Counted from the stretch's first letter, positions 1-12,491 are shown. The stretch: DNA of 64,000 nucleotides from Polytrichum commune (GCA_950295325.1 OX485804.1:39804001-39868000); one strand, 5' to 3'. The notes: generated from the letters alone by a model not told the origin. Numbers and translations: made by a program.

Positions 1-156
1 GGGATGAATGCATAGATTAACCCCTAATGTTCTTTATCAAAGTAAAAATGTTGGAAGGGTGGATGAGGATGCAATCAAATTGCATTATTCTCACCCAAAA
101 TAAATTATGGTAGTGAATGGCATATGGAACTACTTTTGAGAATACATTGTATCAAA

Positions 157-569
157 ACACGGGGAGGTCACTTCATTGTCAAGTTAACACCACGTGCGGA
201 CAAAGTTTGCTACCCCTATATTACATGCCATATATAATTTTAACATTTATGATATTTTTTCTACATATACATAACCATTGATAGTATCTTTTGTATAATT
301 TTTTGAAATTTTTAGTCATCTTTATTTTTTTTAGTAATTGTTTTAGTTCAATTCTATGTCATTCTAGTTAGAAATGGTATGTTTTATGAAAAAAAAACAA
401 ATCATCAAATTTAGTTACCACTTTTGACTATGTCATAGGTACTAGGTATATCTACTCATGAAAAAAATTTGATAAAATTTTGACCCATTTTGGTGGTGCA
501 ACTTACCAAAAGAAGATTTTTTTGGTCGCACGTGGTGTTCAACTTGACAATGGAGTGATCTACCCGTGT
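157..569. repeat. Foldback/MITE-like element with ~43-bp inverted arms
   Basis: The left arm (157-199) and right arm (524-569) are near-perfect reverse complements. Each carries an ACACGGG-type outer end, a TTGTCAAGTT core and a CCACGTGCG inner end. The ~320 bases between them are AT-rich with no open frame. This is the layout of a non-autonomous DNA element, but no target duplication was identified, so the superfamily is unassigned. The first 156 bases of the window hold nothing I recognise. Confidence 0.6.
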
Positions 570-842
570 ATCAAAAATATTGCAAGGGGATAATTTTAGT
601 GTTTATGTAAGGGTTAAGATAACAAATTTTGAGAAAAAATTTAAGTTGATATCAACAAATTCTCTCCACAAAACACTTTCTAGCCTTGCAACATTCCTTT
701 AATAGCAATTGAACAATGCGTGTTACTATATGAAAAAGGGTCAGGTCTTTAGCGGTGAAATTCCATGAATCGAAATGTAAGAAGTAACATGAATACATGG
801 GCTATCTAGGATTATGGACTTTTCACCTAATATATGTTGTGA

Positions 843-1397
843 TCCCTCAACATGGTCCACTTTCATTTTACACTAAGCTAGAGGGCCCATCACTTGTAAA
901 ATTGGAATTTTAATTCATACGGTGTGGCCTTCGGACTAGTTCAATTTCCTACATTGTCAATTCAATTTCAATTTTAGGAAATTCACCAAACCATGCTCCA
1001 TGAAATTGTCTTCTTGAAGCAAACATGCAAGAAATAACCATGGCATTGCAATGAACAACCAATTGATAGTAAGGGTTAGTTTGAACATGAGCCAAGGGTT
1101 GTGACCATGTAATTGTGAGTGTCCCTTTATTCTCATCCAAAGGCCATATACGATGAGCTGCCATGAATTTCCGACTTTTTAAATGACACAGTCTATTGAA
1201 ATGCCCAGATTCTAGCACACCATGAAACATTACTCATAGTCTGCCATGTAGACTATTCACCCATGATATTTTCTCTAGACCCTTTGACCTTCACCTTCAA
1301 GTGTGAAGTGAACTTGGATGGTCTCGACCTTTTCAACCAATGAGAGATCTTAGATTGCAATGGTCATGGGCCTTCAGTCTTGTGTATGAAGTGGCCC
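843..1397. repeat. Degenerate Tourist-like MITE copy
   Basis: The right end (about 1340-1397) carries the family terminus GTATGAAGTGGCCC, preceded by the GGTCATGGGCCTTCAGTCTTG block shared with the copies at 4196, 46458 and 47255. The left end is diverged around 843-895, with an AACATGGTCCACTTTC block and then GAGGGCCCA. No clean TTA duplication remains. Open frames at 949-1230 and 1340-1531 lie inside the repeat and are judged spurious. Confidence 0.5.
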
Positions 1398-1724
1398 TAA
1401 CTAACAAATTAGGAATAGCAGTTGAGTTGATGAGTCATGTAACTTCTCTTTGTTCACCATTTAATTATGCTTCTTTCAAGTGGACAAGGATGTTCTATCT
1501 TTTACCATTTGTAGCGTTGATGATAAGGTAGAAGTGCATGTAAAGGAGAGGCGCCCATAGCCGATAACTTTAGATACTAATTCCGGTGAAGTATAAGGCA
1601 ATGCGTGATTTTCCCATGTAAGAAGATAGAAATTAGGAGGATTGCAATTTTTTTGGTAATGTTATTCCTTAAATTGAATTTATTATGAATTTCAGAAGCC
1701 TGAAATTGGCCCAAACACGTTACC

Positions 1725-1997
1725 AACGTCTAGAGTGTGCCATAACAACTCATTTTGAGGTAAATCCCTCCTCACGTTAGCAATCTAAACTGGGGGCATG
1801 TGTCATGGCATTATCAATTCCATGGTGATACCATAACCAAAGTTGGAGACTCAAGGTTGGTTCATGTAGGCCGTTTCGCCCACCAAACACCAAATTATAG
1901 TGGAAATGTAGATTCCACTTGGTGGCATCTACATTTCCAATAGATTATGGTGGACGAGTGGCCTACATGGCAACTAACCCTTAGAGACCGTGAAACA
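1725..1997. repeat. Hairpin repeat, copy 1 (second copy inverted at 8649-8805)
   Basis: This segment contains a long imperfect palindrome. ATGTAGGCCGTTTCGCCCACCA near 1866 pairs with TGGTGGACGAGTGGCCTACAT near 1950. Inside it, GGAAATGTAGATTCCAC pairs with ATCTACATTTCC. The flanking CTAGAGTGTGCCATAACAACTC and CCCTTAGAGACC blocks recur in reverse orientation at 8649-8805, so this is a dispersed repeat and not a chance palindrome. No coding potential is visible. Confidence 0.55.
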
Positions 1998-3114
1998 CGG
2001 AACCTTATTTTAACCACCCATGAAAATAAATTACCAAAATTAGTCCCAACCTTATCAACATCATGGCATCCTATAAATTCCCGATGGGGTCATACCCAAG
2101 AACAAGTGGTTTTACTTTAACAGACATTCTAATCACTTGGGATCCTCAACATATTTGAGCTATATACTTTCAATTTTAATTGATAATGTCGAAGTGACTT
2201 ACAACATATAAAAAAAACTTAATTTATTAATCAAGTGCACTATTTAAGTATGTTGAATACTACCGAGTAATGTTAAACACACGCTACATATGGGTATGTT
2301 GGAGCCCATAAGAATTCCAATGTCAAATAACTTTGGATCAATGTAAATCGTCTTCATTAGCATTATTCAGATCCATAATAGTGTTATGTCCACCTCCCCC
2401 TCACCCATTCTTTACACTACGTGACTTTTTGTTTTTTACGTTTTATGTTCTAATGTTGGGTATTTACAAGGTTTCCACGTAGACACTCCCAATCACTATC
2501 CCAACATGATAACAATTTGGAAAGGGTGAGCTTCAATCTAGGGTAATTACAAGTTCTACATTGGTTCAAGATAAGCAGGCCTACTTAGTTACTAGTGCAA
2601 ATGGGACACTTTTGATTTTAATGGTGTCCGATTAGGTGTGGACCAAAGAACAAACACCCACTAAAGATGTGTTCGAAAGAGATTGGTCCACGTGGTCAAA
2701 ATTTGTTTAATAACATACTTTTCTTTATCAAATTATAGAACGGAAAAAATGTCGTATGTAATCTAAAAGAAACATAGAACTCAATTTGGACGATAAACAC
2801 AACATTGATACAAGCTCCAAAACATTATGAGGAGAATATCTAACAACTTTGGTTTGGATTTTCTAATCATCTCGCACCAATGGAGCCCCACTTGGCTTGG
2901 ACCCACAACACAATAGTTCCCTACCTGACTCGCGTGTCCATTATGAGGTAGCTTGAAATATCAAGCAAGAGCTTGCCCAAGATGCCATGTTTGATCCGAC
3001 AAGTCTCGCCATTAAAGTGCAATGTCCTCATGCAAGAGCTACTCAACAAGTTTGATACCATTGTTGTGTGCGTATCTAGGTTCAAACTAAAGTATCAATA
3101 AGGGTATGCGTATG
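1998..3114. other. Intergenic DNA, no recognised gene
   Basis: AT-rich sequence without a convincing open frame on either strand. A short piece near 2345-2385 (TTATTCAGATCCATAATAGTG) resembles the end of the small MITE described at 44904 and 63512. Nothing else is recognised. Confidence 0.5.
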
Positions 3115-3592
3115 GTACAAGGGGCACTTTACACAAGAGCTTGAGGGCCCTTGACCCAACAAAGTACAAAATCATGCGATTGGTTGAAAAGCCGGAGACG
3201 GTCCAAGTTTACTTTACACTAGACCTTGAGGGACCGATGACCAAAGACATGGGAATGGATGGAAAACATTACATGATACCTAGTGGATAATGCTTCATAA
3301 TCTACCAGACACTGCATTAGGCCAATAATAAAAGAGGTGGATCTGACGCAAACAAGGGACTGTGGCATGCAATTGAATTATGTTTGGCCTTTGGAAATAT
3401 CTTCATATTGCCATGGGTCCCGGATGACCTTTTATTTTGAATTGTCCATAAAATGTTTTGCAGTATGTCAACATGGTCCACTTTCAATTTACATTAAGAT
3501 TGAGGACCCACCAATTGCAAATTTGTGGATGATTTTCAAGGGCCCTTAGATTTCTATGGTCACGGCTTTTGGTCATGCGTGAAGCAACCCTA
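3115..3592. repeat. Tourist-like MITE, diverged copy
   Basis: The left end reads AAGGGGCACTTTACACAAGAGCTTGAGGGCCC. The right end reads GGTCATGCGTGAAGCAACCC. These match the inverted termini of the family (GGGCCACTTCACACACGAG) with several substitutions. The interior shares the CCGGAGACGGTCCAAG block with the copy at 47255. It is older than the copies with clean TTA duplications. Confidence 0.6.
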
Positions 3593-4195
3593 AGGGTATG
3601 CGTATGGGTATAAGCTAGTTGACATGGATGGTATCACATCCTTCAATACCAATAGCAATATTCACTTGACTTTGTACTTAAATCATTACAAAAGTCCATA
3701 ATATCACTCATATATCTAGGGGTGTTGTATGAATATTTTCAATACCATTAGATGTTGGATATAAAATTCGACGTTGTGTATCAATATCCTTACTCGCTGA
3801 TATACAAAAAAAAAATCAATTAGGTTTCCCCACGCCAATTTATCAACATTCCACACTATTTTGAATATTTGGTATCACAATAACAAAATGCATTATTTTA
3901 TTATTTTAGTTGCCATTTGGATTGATTAACAAAGTTGTATGTTTAATGAGATGATTTTTGACCCAAGGTAATTAGCATGAGTAAAGAGGCAACCCACCTA
4001 CTCACGAAGGCAACCTGATTGCACGTATCAATATAGCTTAAATATGAAGTGGAAATTTTTATTTTTAAATTTTTACATCAAAATTACCACATGTTGTTAC
4101 CATGTTGGGATGTGAAAGTTTGTTCATGGCGTTACATTCCATCCCTAAAGGGGCCCCAAAGGGGGTGATTGTTGATGAACATAACACAAAACTTA
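3593..4195. other. Intergenic DNA, no recognised gene
   Basis: AT-rich spacer between two Tourist-like copies. It ends in the TTA target duplication (4193-4195) of the next element. No open frame of interest was seen. Confidence 0.5.
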
Positions 4196-4654
4196 GGGCC
4201 ACTTCACACACGAGACTGAGGGACCATGACCAATGCACTAAAAGCACTCTCATTGGTGGAAAAGGCAGAGCCGGTCCAACCTCACTTCACACTACACTTG
4301 AGGGACCAACATAGTAAATGAATGCAAGATGGATGTGAAACCTATGCGGATTCCTACATGGCATCGAATGGATCATGTTACATGATCACTTGGATTATTT
4401 TCAAAAATCATCTCTTGGAGGCCTAACACAAAATTGGGAGACCATGGCACTCCGAAAGTTCACAAGCATTGATTTATTATAATTTATCATGTGAGAGGAC
4501 CCCACATGAATAAAATATCATTCAAATAGCATTGGTTGAGGGCCCATGACCACACTGCATGACTTTGGAAGTGTCTTGGGACGGCCTTTGGACACTTCTT
4601 TTGGGCTCTCACAATTTCTTGGTCATGGCTCTTGGCTTGTGTGTGAAGTGGCCC
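4196..4654. repeat. Tourist-like (PIF/Harbinger-type) MITE with TTA target duplication
   Basis: The element begins GGGCCACTTCACACACGAG and ends with the inverted match GTGTGTGAAGTGGCCC. TTA lies directly outside both ends (4193-4195 and 4655-4657). Terminal GGGCC-type repeats plus a 3-bp TTA duplication are the hallmark of Tourist/PIF-Harbinger MITEs. No transposase frame is inside, so it must move in trans. Open frames at 4102-4314 and 4546-4773 are interior noise. Confidence 0.8.
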
Positions 4655-4877
4655 TTACAGGATACAATCAATGTAGGTCATTAGAACCACAAGAATGTGT
4701 TTTAATAGCAATACCACCTAGGTATATTTTTGGACTTAAGTCAGTGTACATGAATCCATGTAGATCTAGATAGAAACAGATAGAAACTTTTAATCGCTGA
4801 AAGAAACCACATTGAATTGAATTGAAATGAAATTCATTTAGAGTCTGAGAAGCCAAAGGCTAACGGGACTGAAAGTA

Positions 4878-5383
4878 CACTCCAAACTCCATAATATCAA
4901 CCTCCTTAATTTAACTCCTTCTTTTATATCCTAAAACCCTAAGGAACAAATGTTCTTAGTTTAAATCTCACTCCTTATTGTCACGTTTCCTTCCCATGTA
5001 TCACAAGTTTTGACATTAAAATAAAACAAACAAAGAATTCAAACCACACGCTCACAAGCATCATGTTGTCGTCAATGTAGTTATTTTCATGACCCCAATG
5101 TTGACTCTCGAAAGGGGGAAGTAGTTCTATACCACTATTCCTCTGCCCAGTGGGCTTAGGTCTAGGGGTGGAACGAATAGACACTTCATTCACGTCGGCC
5201 TCCTAACGGAGACCGAAGTTTCTCTTCTTCTTCTTCATGACCCCAATGTTGACTTTGTTTATTGTATAATGTTACATGCTACATTAATTATATATTATCC
5301 CGCCTCCATGTTAACATTGCATATCTCCTTTATATTTCATGCACTTTGGTTGTCACAAGTGTGATATTACGGAATTTAAAGTG
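4878..5383. repeat. Mariner-type MITE with TA target duplication
   Basis: The left terminus CACTCCAAACTCCATAATATC and the reverse complement of the right terminus (GATATTACGGAATTTAAAGTG) match over about 24 bases, and both are flanked by TA. The right-end block with GCACTTTGGTTGTCACAAGTG recurs at 42286-42417 and, inverted, at 63869-64000. This is a dispersed Tc1/mariner-type (Stowaway-like) family. The interior (4900-5340) has no transposase. Confidence 0.65.
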
Positions 5384-5407
5384 TATATCATGATAATTTC
5401 AAACTAG

Positions 5408-5862
5408 CTAATTCATGAGACAAAGTGCAGTAGCCTCCGTGAGATAGAGACTAATGTCAACTTGATGATCCAATTGAAAGATAGACTTGAGGCTCCCTAA
5501 AACTACGTGCTCAAAGATCGATGGAAACTTATCCCTAAAGGGGTTATATAGGGGACACTCCAACTCAAAGCATGCCTCGTTTTCAACTACATTGTAAGAG
5601 CAAAAGTGGGATAGTCTATTATCTCTAGAGATAGGGATAGTCAATCACCATCCAATTTCAATTTCAAGTATGGTTTCACGGTGTGGTAAGTAGCAATGAT
5701 CTTGCACTGAGGTGGTGTCCATGGTTGCTTCAAGTACAATTCACATTCAAGTACAACTCCATTCATATTTGAGAAAATCCTGGAGGTGGAGGTAATCAAG
5801 TTTCTTCTTTGAGAGATGGAAAGAATTCCACTATTTAGCAAGAAAATCATCCTTGATATCAT
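5408..5862 (-). pseudogene. Fragment of LINE-type reverse transcriptase C-terminus
   Basis: Two overlapping minus-strand frames join through a one-base shift near 5641-5645. The downstream frame reads DNRLSHFCSYNVVENEACF, then ELECPLYNPFRDKFP, then a hydrophobic tail (SIFEHVVLGSLKSIFQLDHQ). The pattern Cys - acidic linker - Cys-Pro-Leu-Tyr - Arg-Asp-Phe is typical of the zinc-binding tail after the RT domain of plant LINEs. The CxxC partner of the first cysteine is degraded. The catalytic RT core, endonuclease and a poly(A) end are missing, so this is a dead fragment. The minus-strand frame at 5863-6186 is probably older upstream sequence but I cannot place it. Confidence 0.5.
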
Positions 5863-7039
5863 CTAATGTGATTTTTGACGTGGTTGGGTTGTTGTGGGTT
5901 TCCCCAACGAGATAGACCCCATGATGCCTTCCACGTGGTTGTTGATTCGTGTCAAGTGGTAAATCCTTGTTCGGCCATGTGTCCAGAAAGTGAGGTTGCT
6001 CGACTGACTAACCAATAGAAGGGAATAATGTACATGCCATTTCATTTGAAGGGAAAAAAAAAACAAAAAAACTTTAAAGTACTTAGCGTGGGTTACATCA
6101 ATTTCCAAATATGTTTTCCTGTCTTCGACAAAGTCAAAGGTACGATGGTACATCTTCAAGTTTGAAATGTAAATATATGAAGACAATCGACGTAGGTCAT
6201 CTATAAGTTTTCCTTTTGGAATTCACAAGAGACTCATGTGAATCCAAAATATAACAAGCTCCCAACAAGCTCGGCGTCATTCCATGTTCCTCATTTGGAA
6301 TTTCATATATGCTTGTCTACTTATTGTTTTATTTTGACTCCCACATATCATGCGCTAGGTACACTCACCTTATGCATAGATGTGAGGGAGAGATCAATCC
6401 TTTTCATTTTATTTCTCCAAGGAAGGGGCACTCTTCATGAGATTACAAAATTATGATGTTGACCATCAACAAAAACAGCTATGACACAATCAATTCCAAA
6501 AGTTGCATCATGAAAGTGGTGAGAGGGAATTCTTGCATGTGAGCATATTGTTCTTTATCTTTATTGAGGCACATTTCGTCACACAAAAAAGTGTTACATT
6601 ATCCGAGTGTCATATTCTTGGTAAGATGACATTTTGGCCTCACATGTCATATTATTGATTTTTTTTCTTCAAGAACATGGTTTATGTTAATGTAAATTTA
6701 TCTTGTATGCGTTTAGAAGACACATTATAATGAGAGAAAATTTGTATTGAAGAAATAAATTCACAACGTTTCCCAATGTTCCCCAATGGTCACATGCATG
6801 CTCCAAGAACTAATCACGTATGGACCTTGACATACATGTGGGTCTTACCAGTTTTGCACGTTGATTACTTCTATTATATGACAAATCATGCTTAAAAAAT
6901 GTCATATTACGAGCGTCGTATTTGTAGTATGGAGGTAAATTAACACTGCAAAGTTCAGGCAATGGGTGAAATACATCATGTAGTCAAGGTGTCCTATAAA
7001 CAAGTGTCGTAATATGAAGAGGAGATTGTTTCTCTCATT
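5863..7039. other. Intergenic DNA, no recognised gene
   Basis: AT-rich sequence. Open frames at 5863-6186 (minus) and 6238-6456 (plus) show no motif I recognise. Confidence 0.4.
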
Positions 7040-8048
7040 CATCCATCATTAAAACCCTAAAATAGTGTGTAGCATGGAGGTTACTTTTCCTAGTTTCTTT
7101 GACACCATAATTAGCTTCAACGACTTTGAATTTGTGAAGTCCACATGCTTTGAGATGATCTATGGGGTCAAGTTATGTTGGATGGATGAGAGGTACGCTC
7201 GTATGCGATAGTTTTCTCTCACCAGTGAAGATACCCATTGACCCTAATAATACTCAATAAGTATCCACTACTATGTAGCCATTTTCCTTGTAATTTAGCC
7301 ACTCTAGTGCTTGATCTTACAAAACCTTCATTTAGAACTAACAGCCAATGTAATTACTTCCATAGAGGGTGCTCTATTTCATCTTTACTAAGTGTTGGAA
7401 TGTAATTTCCTTGTGGGATTCAACCAACGTGGAATCGACAAGTGATAGAACATGAGGCAAAAAACTTTTTTTTTGTCGGAATAGAGAGCCCTCTACGGAC
7501 TACAATAAAACTTATAAAATGGACCATATAGGAACCATATAAGTATTTGAATACGGTACAGCTTGTTTGGCAAACAAGGAACAATTGACACTTAAAAGTT
7601 CTAAACAAAAACAATTGGTAATTTTGCACCATAATAGTAAGAGAAATTGTGAGTTGAAGACAATGGTTTTTGAGAAGATGGCATGATAAAAAAAAATCAG
7701 TCAATAATAAAAAAACATTTAGAGCCACATTGAACCTAGAATCTAGTAGTCACTTGAGAACAAAGTGTGCAACACCTTCCATAGATTATTGTGGATAAGT
7801 GTACGGTTGTACCTAATATATAGAGCCATGACAGCCGTTTCATCCTTTCAACGAGTACAAATTGAAACAATTTTGATGAGCGAGAAAAGGTAGTAAGTAG
7901 TCTTCGTTCCTCATCCATGCTCCGTAAACCCATTTCATGTTTACATTTGAGTTTGCAGCTTTGGTCAAGGATGAAATGTCTCACATTCACGCTAACTTCA
8001 GATTGGCATCATCCCTCTCTTTGACGAGTGAGCTCCGTTTTGAGATTG
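7040..8048. repeat. Old dispersed repeat with coding traces (paralogue of 10285-11170)
   Basis: Two blocks align with the later segment. One contains ATGGATGAGAGGTACGCTCG (near 7181; ATGGATGAGCGTTACACTCG near 10449). The other contains GAGTTTGCAGCTTTGGTCAA (near 7950; GAGTTTGTGGCTTTGACCAA near 11024). On the plus strand they translate to WMDERYARM and EFAALVKDEMSHIHANFR-like peptides. This suggests a decayed coding element duplicated long ago. No family was recognised and stops are frequent. Confidence 0.35.
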
Positions 8049-8198
8049 CTAAGGCCACTTCACACACGAGCCAAGAGCCATGACCAGGACATGTGTGGGG
8101 ATTATGTTCAAAAATATATGTTGGCCCATCATTATTCACACTATTAGGGCCGGAGATGTTAATGTATGGTGCCAAAAGTGGCTGGTGTAATGAGCCTC
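8049..8198. repeat. Tourist-like MITE left-end fragment joined to another repeat
   Basis: The first ~45 bases (GGCCACTTCACACACGAGCC, then AAGAGCCATGACC) are the terminus of the Tourist-like family without a matching right end. From about 8100 the sequence (TTGGCCCATCATTATTCACA, then CCGGAGATG, then AAAGTGGCTGGTGT) matches 24763-24862 in direct orientation. It is a composite of two dispersed repeats. Confidence 0.45.
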
Positions 8199-8648
8199 TC
8201 AACCAAATGATATTCATCAAACATTATTATAATTGAAAGATACTTCTTGGTGAAGAGAAGTTTTTGGACAAGGTCCGTTCAAGAGATGCATTTTCATATG
8301 TCATTGATCTTTTCAAAGTATGTCAAAACGCATGTAGAAGTTAGTATATGTTTGCTTTAAACTTAGCTTGGTGTGTCATTTCATTGCTTGGTATTGTAGT
8401 TGGAACATACAATATTTTCTTGTCTGAGTAGGCACAATTATGACTAAATTCAATTTGAACATCATCCTTTAAGAAATTCCAATCAATCCCAATATCAATG
8501 TTGGGATGCCGACTTCATATGGGCCCACCTCTATAGTAGAATCACTTGTTCCTGACCATGACTCCATCAGGAATCTACAGGGTGCCATAATTTTGATCAG
8601 TATGATATTGGTAATTTCTTTTTGTGAGTGGTTAATAAACTCTCCACG
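8199..8648. other. Intergenic DNA, no recognised gene
   Basis: AT-rich spacer. Short frames at 8469-8715 on both strands have no recognisable motif. Confidence 0.4.
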
Positions 8649-8805
8649 CTTCACGGTCTCTAAGGGTCGCTTTCCATGTAGGCTACTCGTCCACCGGCAT
8701 CTATTGAAAGTGTAGATGCCACCAAGTGGAATCTACATTTTAAGTGCTAAAGTGAGGAGAAATTTGTCTCAAAATGAGTGGTTATGACAAACTCTAGACA
8801 TTAGT
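8649..8805. repeat. Hairpin repeat, copy 2 (inverted relative to 1725-1997)
   Basis: Contains GGTCTCTAAGGGTCG, CATGTAGGCTACTCGTCCACC, GATGCCACCAAGTGGAATCT and CAAAATGAGTGGTTATGACA. These are reverse-complement counterparts of blocks at 1725-1997. It is a shorter copy with no coding potential. Confidence 0.5.
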
Positions 8806-9389
8806 AATTTGTTCTTCGTTTTGTAACCGATCTGTGATCGGAAAATGGATAACTTATATCATGAGTATAGGATGAAGATAATATCTACTAAATTTTTTCA
8901 TAATAATATGGTTACTGCAAAAAATATATACAAATTTAAACTAGTTCTTAGTTCTATTTCTCTCATGACTTTTTATTTTTAATTTTTAATTTAATTTCCT
9001 TCCTAATCATACCTAAACTGAATTTATGCTAACTTGCTTAATTGGTTAGGAATATGTCAACTATCTTAGACCATCTCAAAGTTTGCTACCAAATGCAAAT
9101 TTGGGTCACACGACATAGACGGATTGCCCCCCAAATAAAACTCAGGGTCATATACATAAAAACGTCTTGTATTTGATCCCGATACTAACCTTCTCAATAT
9201 AACACACGACATAATGTTGGTGGTTCATTATCTTAGTTTTCAATCTCAAGCCATTATTTATCGTTATATTTATATTTGGAATAGAGTCCTTGCTTTTAAA
9301 GTTAACCTCTTTTGCAAATATATCGGTAGAATGAAATCGATAGATTCATGACATTTGCATATCCTATATGAGATTGGGGATTAAGGCAA
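8806..9389. other. Intergenic DNA, no recognised gene
   Basis: AT-rich sequence with no open frame or repeat that I can pair with another part of the window. Confidence 0.4.
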
Positions 9390-9718
9390 TTTAAGGCAAG
9401 GTTGAAGGAAGCTGATGAGGCTAGGCAATGTCATGAATCATTAGTGTTGAGGTTGAGGCCGTTTGGGAAAGTTGTTTAATGTTCCCCTTGGATAATTTAA
9501 CTTGGTAAATCCACCACGTACCGTCAATTAACGTCATGAACCATTGCAAACTGTCAATGTTGAGGTTGACGTTGACGTTGTTTGGGAAATGTGTTTAATA
9601 GTCATCTTGGAAAACTTAAGTTGATCAAACCACCATGAACTATTGGGAATTGCCAATGCTAAGGTTGAGGCTGTTTGGGAAAGGTGTCCAATGGTCAAAT
9701 AACTTAACTTGATAGTTG
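9390..9718. repeat. Three tandem ~105-bp repeat units
   Basis: Units contain a CATGAACCATTG-like start, GTTGAGGTTGAGG, GTTTGGGAAAGGTGTTTAATGG-like and CTTGGATAACTTAACTTG-like blocks, each repeated three times with about 15 percent differences. A further partial unit lies near 10160-10250 and an inverted one near 11338-11470. The minus-strand frame at 9534-9866 spans this repeat and is not taken as a gene. Confidence 0.6.
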
Positions 9719-11159
9719 TGAATTTAGGGTTTTGATGTTTTAATATTTTAAAGTCAAGAGCAAAACCAAGAGATGTATATAGGAAAGTTACACAAAAGAT
9801 TTCAACAAGCAAGATGACCATGGCCACTACATGATAGCAACATGTGTAAAGGGAAGTAATCATCATTGAACAATTCTACCATTACACCATGTTGAGAACT
9901 TGACAACATGTGTGGTCCCACATATTTGATTAATATAGACCAAGATTTGCGTAAAGTTACATGCTATAATTTGCAAGAGTCTTGATGGGGGATACAACAA
10001 ACCCTAACATTCACTCAAAATATGCAACACTGGACAAAGGGGGTGAATGAGGCAAGTTGATGAGGCTAGGAAAGTAAAAATATGTAAAAACATGGTAAAA
10101 GTATGTAACAACTTCCAAGTTGCAATGCAATAGGCCACAATGCTTAGTCATATATATTAACCAGGGTGGTTGAGGCAAGGTTGTTTGGGAAAGGCGGTTT
10201 AATGGTCATCTTTGGATAACTTAACTTGAGGTTAAGGTTGTTTGGGAAAAATGTTCATTTGTCATTGCATACAAGAGTACCTCTCATTCATCAAACATAA
10301 AACCCATGAAATAGATTATAACTCAAACTTTCTTTCTTTGAAGTTGGTTTGGCACCGGAATTGGTTTCAAAGACCCCAATTTATTATTGTTGCACACATT
10401 TTAGATGATTCAGCTGCAAACATGTAAAGGTTCAAATTTGACATGGATGGATGAGCGTTACACTCGTATGCTATGATTCCCTCTCAACCTGCAATGTGGT
10501 GAAGATGATGGAAAACGACGCTCTTACCAACTCTAATAGGTCATTTCCAATCGGCTCTCCATTTGTTACATATTAAAGTGATCGTCACCCTTAGTATACT
10601 GGGAGGTGCAATTTATTTATCTATTTTTAGAGACCAACCAATTTTATTTTACCCATGCATTTTCTCACCATGAGTTGCGATGGACAAGTTGCAACAAATG
10701 ATTGTAATGGACAAATTTTCTTCTAGTGTTGTGGGATCTTAAAATGTCACCACAACAATTGTCACATTCAAGGTGAAAACCCTAGTATAGTGATATTTGA
10801 TAAACTACCAATATGTTGGCTTGCATACTTTTCATAGATTCTACACACATAATCAATAAATGATGTTGCGTATAGTTGAACATACTTTGGCCAGTTATCA
10901 ATATGGTTGTCACATGGTTCTTAATTGTAGGCACAAGCAGTCTCAACAATGATATGAGTGACCATTATCAAAAATATGTCACATGGACAACCATGCTCCA
11001 TTGAGTTGCCTTGGTTTACACTTGAGTTTGTGGCTTTGACCAAGGGTGACTTGTCTCGCATTCATACTAATGTAAGGTTTGTGTCATCTCTTCTTTCTCT
11101 CTTTGTCACATGAAGTAATTCATATGAATGTCGAGATTGGTAATCTTTTCATTGTGGAC
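9719..11159. other. Intergenic DNA with an old repeat (10285-11170)
   Basis: Holds the paralogue of 7040-8048 (WMDERYTRM-like and EFVALTKGDLSRIHTN-like plus-strand traces) and a partial unit of the 9390 tandem repeat near 10160-10250. No intact gene was found. Confidence 0.4.
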
Positions 11160-11690
11160 TAGAATTGTGGCTCGTTGCATAGTAACTTGGATTCTTTTAT
11201 GCCATTAGGATGTGAATGATCCATGATATTATTAATACACATTAATTAAATCATATAGTGAAATCAACTATGAGGTGATTCTTAAACCAAATTTGAATAG
11301 CACATATCACGTGTCAATTATATCGATGGGGACCTTAAATGTCATAATTAAGTTAAGTTATCCAACATGACCGTTGAACACCTTTCCCAAACAACCTCAA
11401 CCTCACTACTGACATTTTCCAATGGTTTGCAACGGTTCGTGACAAGCACGACCTTGCCTCACCTCATCAACTTGTAACAACCACCCCCTAGCATTCTGGC
11501 TCATTGTGATGCAACTTGGATTGTATTATGTCATTAGGATGCGAATCCATAATATTTTCAATATATACAGTGGAATCAACTATGAGATAGGTCTTAAACC
11601 AAATTTCAATAGCACATCACGTGCCAATTATATCAATGGGGATATTAAATGTCATAGTTATCAAGTTAAGTTATCTTAAACAATTTTGAG
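11160..11690. repeat. ~200-bp direct duplication flanking an inverted tandem-repeat unit
   Basis: 11160-11372 and 11488-11690 are direct copies (TAGGATGTGAATGATCCAT / TAGGATGCGAATCCAT; CTTAAACCAAATTTGAATAG / CTTAAACCAAATTTCAATAG; ATCACGTGTCAATTATATCG / ATCACGTGCCAATTATATCA). Between them lies an inverted unit of the repeat at 9390-9718. Together, 9390-11690 looks like one rearranged repeat block. Confidence 0.55.
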
Positions 11691-12396
11691 TGAATAGAGT
11701 ACAATGAAAATGGGTTTCATATCCTGGAACGATGACAAAGATAGGAGAACTCTGATACTCCACGAATTGTAGCAATGTGCATTTTTTTTGTCGTGGGATC
11801 AAGAGACAATAGGCCCATAACCCTATTTTACTTCATTCCACAACGATGAGGGAATTTCAAATCAACACACTATCTCTTTCCAGTTTATTTCCTCTGCTCC
11901 TGGTACATTTATATTCAGTCCACAGGTCATGCGAAGAACACAAGGAGCCTGCAGGGTAAACAGAAATGTATCAAAGTTCAACGTCAATTGATTGCAGAAA
12001 CGCAGCAGCGGCAGCAGCAACAAAGAAGAGAATCGGCAAAGAAATCATAATTGGGAAGGTGAAGAGAGTGAGTGTCTGTCTGTCTTCTCTGTCTACACAC
12101 GTAGTGATGGTGGCAGGAACGGAGGAGATCAGGGGAGGAGGGTTACATCGGTCAAATCCGACGGTCGAGAAAGCATAGGCAACCTGGCCTCACCAGAAGC
12201 CAGAAGTTGTTTTCATCACCCATAGACTTCTTCTCGATAATTTTGTCTTGCATTGTTACAACAATCTCATATCTCCATTTAAGATATGCGATGTTATTTG
12301 GTCAATTTTCTTTATCGAATATATGTATTTGATCGGTGCGTGGTTCAGTGATGACCAAATGATAACCACTGTCAAGTCACATGTTTGAAAACGATT
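11691..12396. other. Intergenic DNA, no recognised gene
   Basis: Overlapping short plus-strand frames at 11966-12225 include an alanine run and arginine-rich stretches but no motif. They are judged not to be a gene. Confidence 0.4.
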
Positions 12397-12488
12397 TGTC
12401 GTGTAAACTAAGATCGTTAAACACAACAGATCGAGTGTCGTTGTCAACATCAATTAGCAAAATAAAATGCTAAACAACCACCTCTTCA
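12397..12488. repeat. Direct repeat X1 outside the 3' LTR
   Basis: 92 bp. On the minus strand it starts TGAAGAGGTGG and ends CACGACA. It is nearly identical to 12925-13029, apart from a 13-bp indel and one substitution. The two copies bracket the 12492-12922 LTR. Having TG...CA termini it resembles a small LTR or LTR segment, but its role is unclear. Confidence 0.7.
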
Positions 12489-12491
12489 AGA

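Noticed and set aside
720-790. TTTAGCGGTGAAATTCCATG considered as an rRNA fragment
   Set aside because: Only a short resemblance to a conserved small-subunit rRNA word, and the surrounding bases do not fit.
11966-12225. Two overlapping plus-strand frames with Ala and Arg runs
   Set aside because: Short, no motif, no conserved start context. Both frames being open together argues for composition effects.
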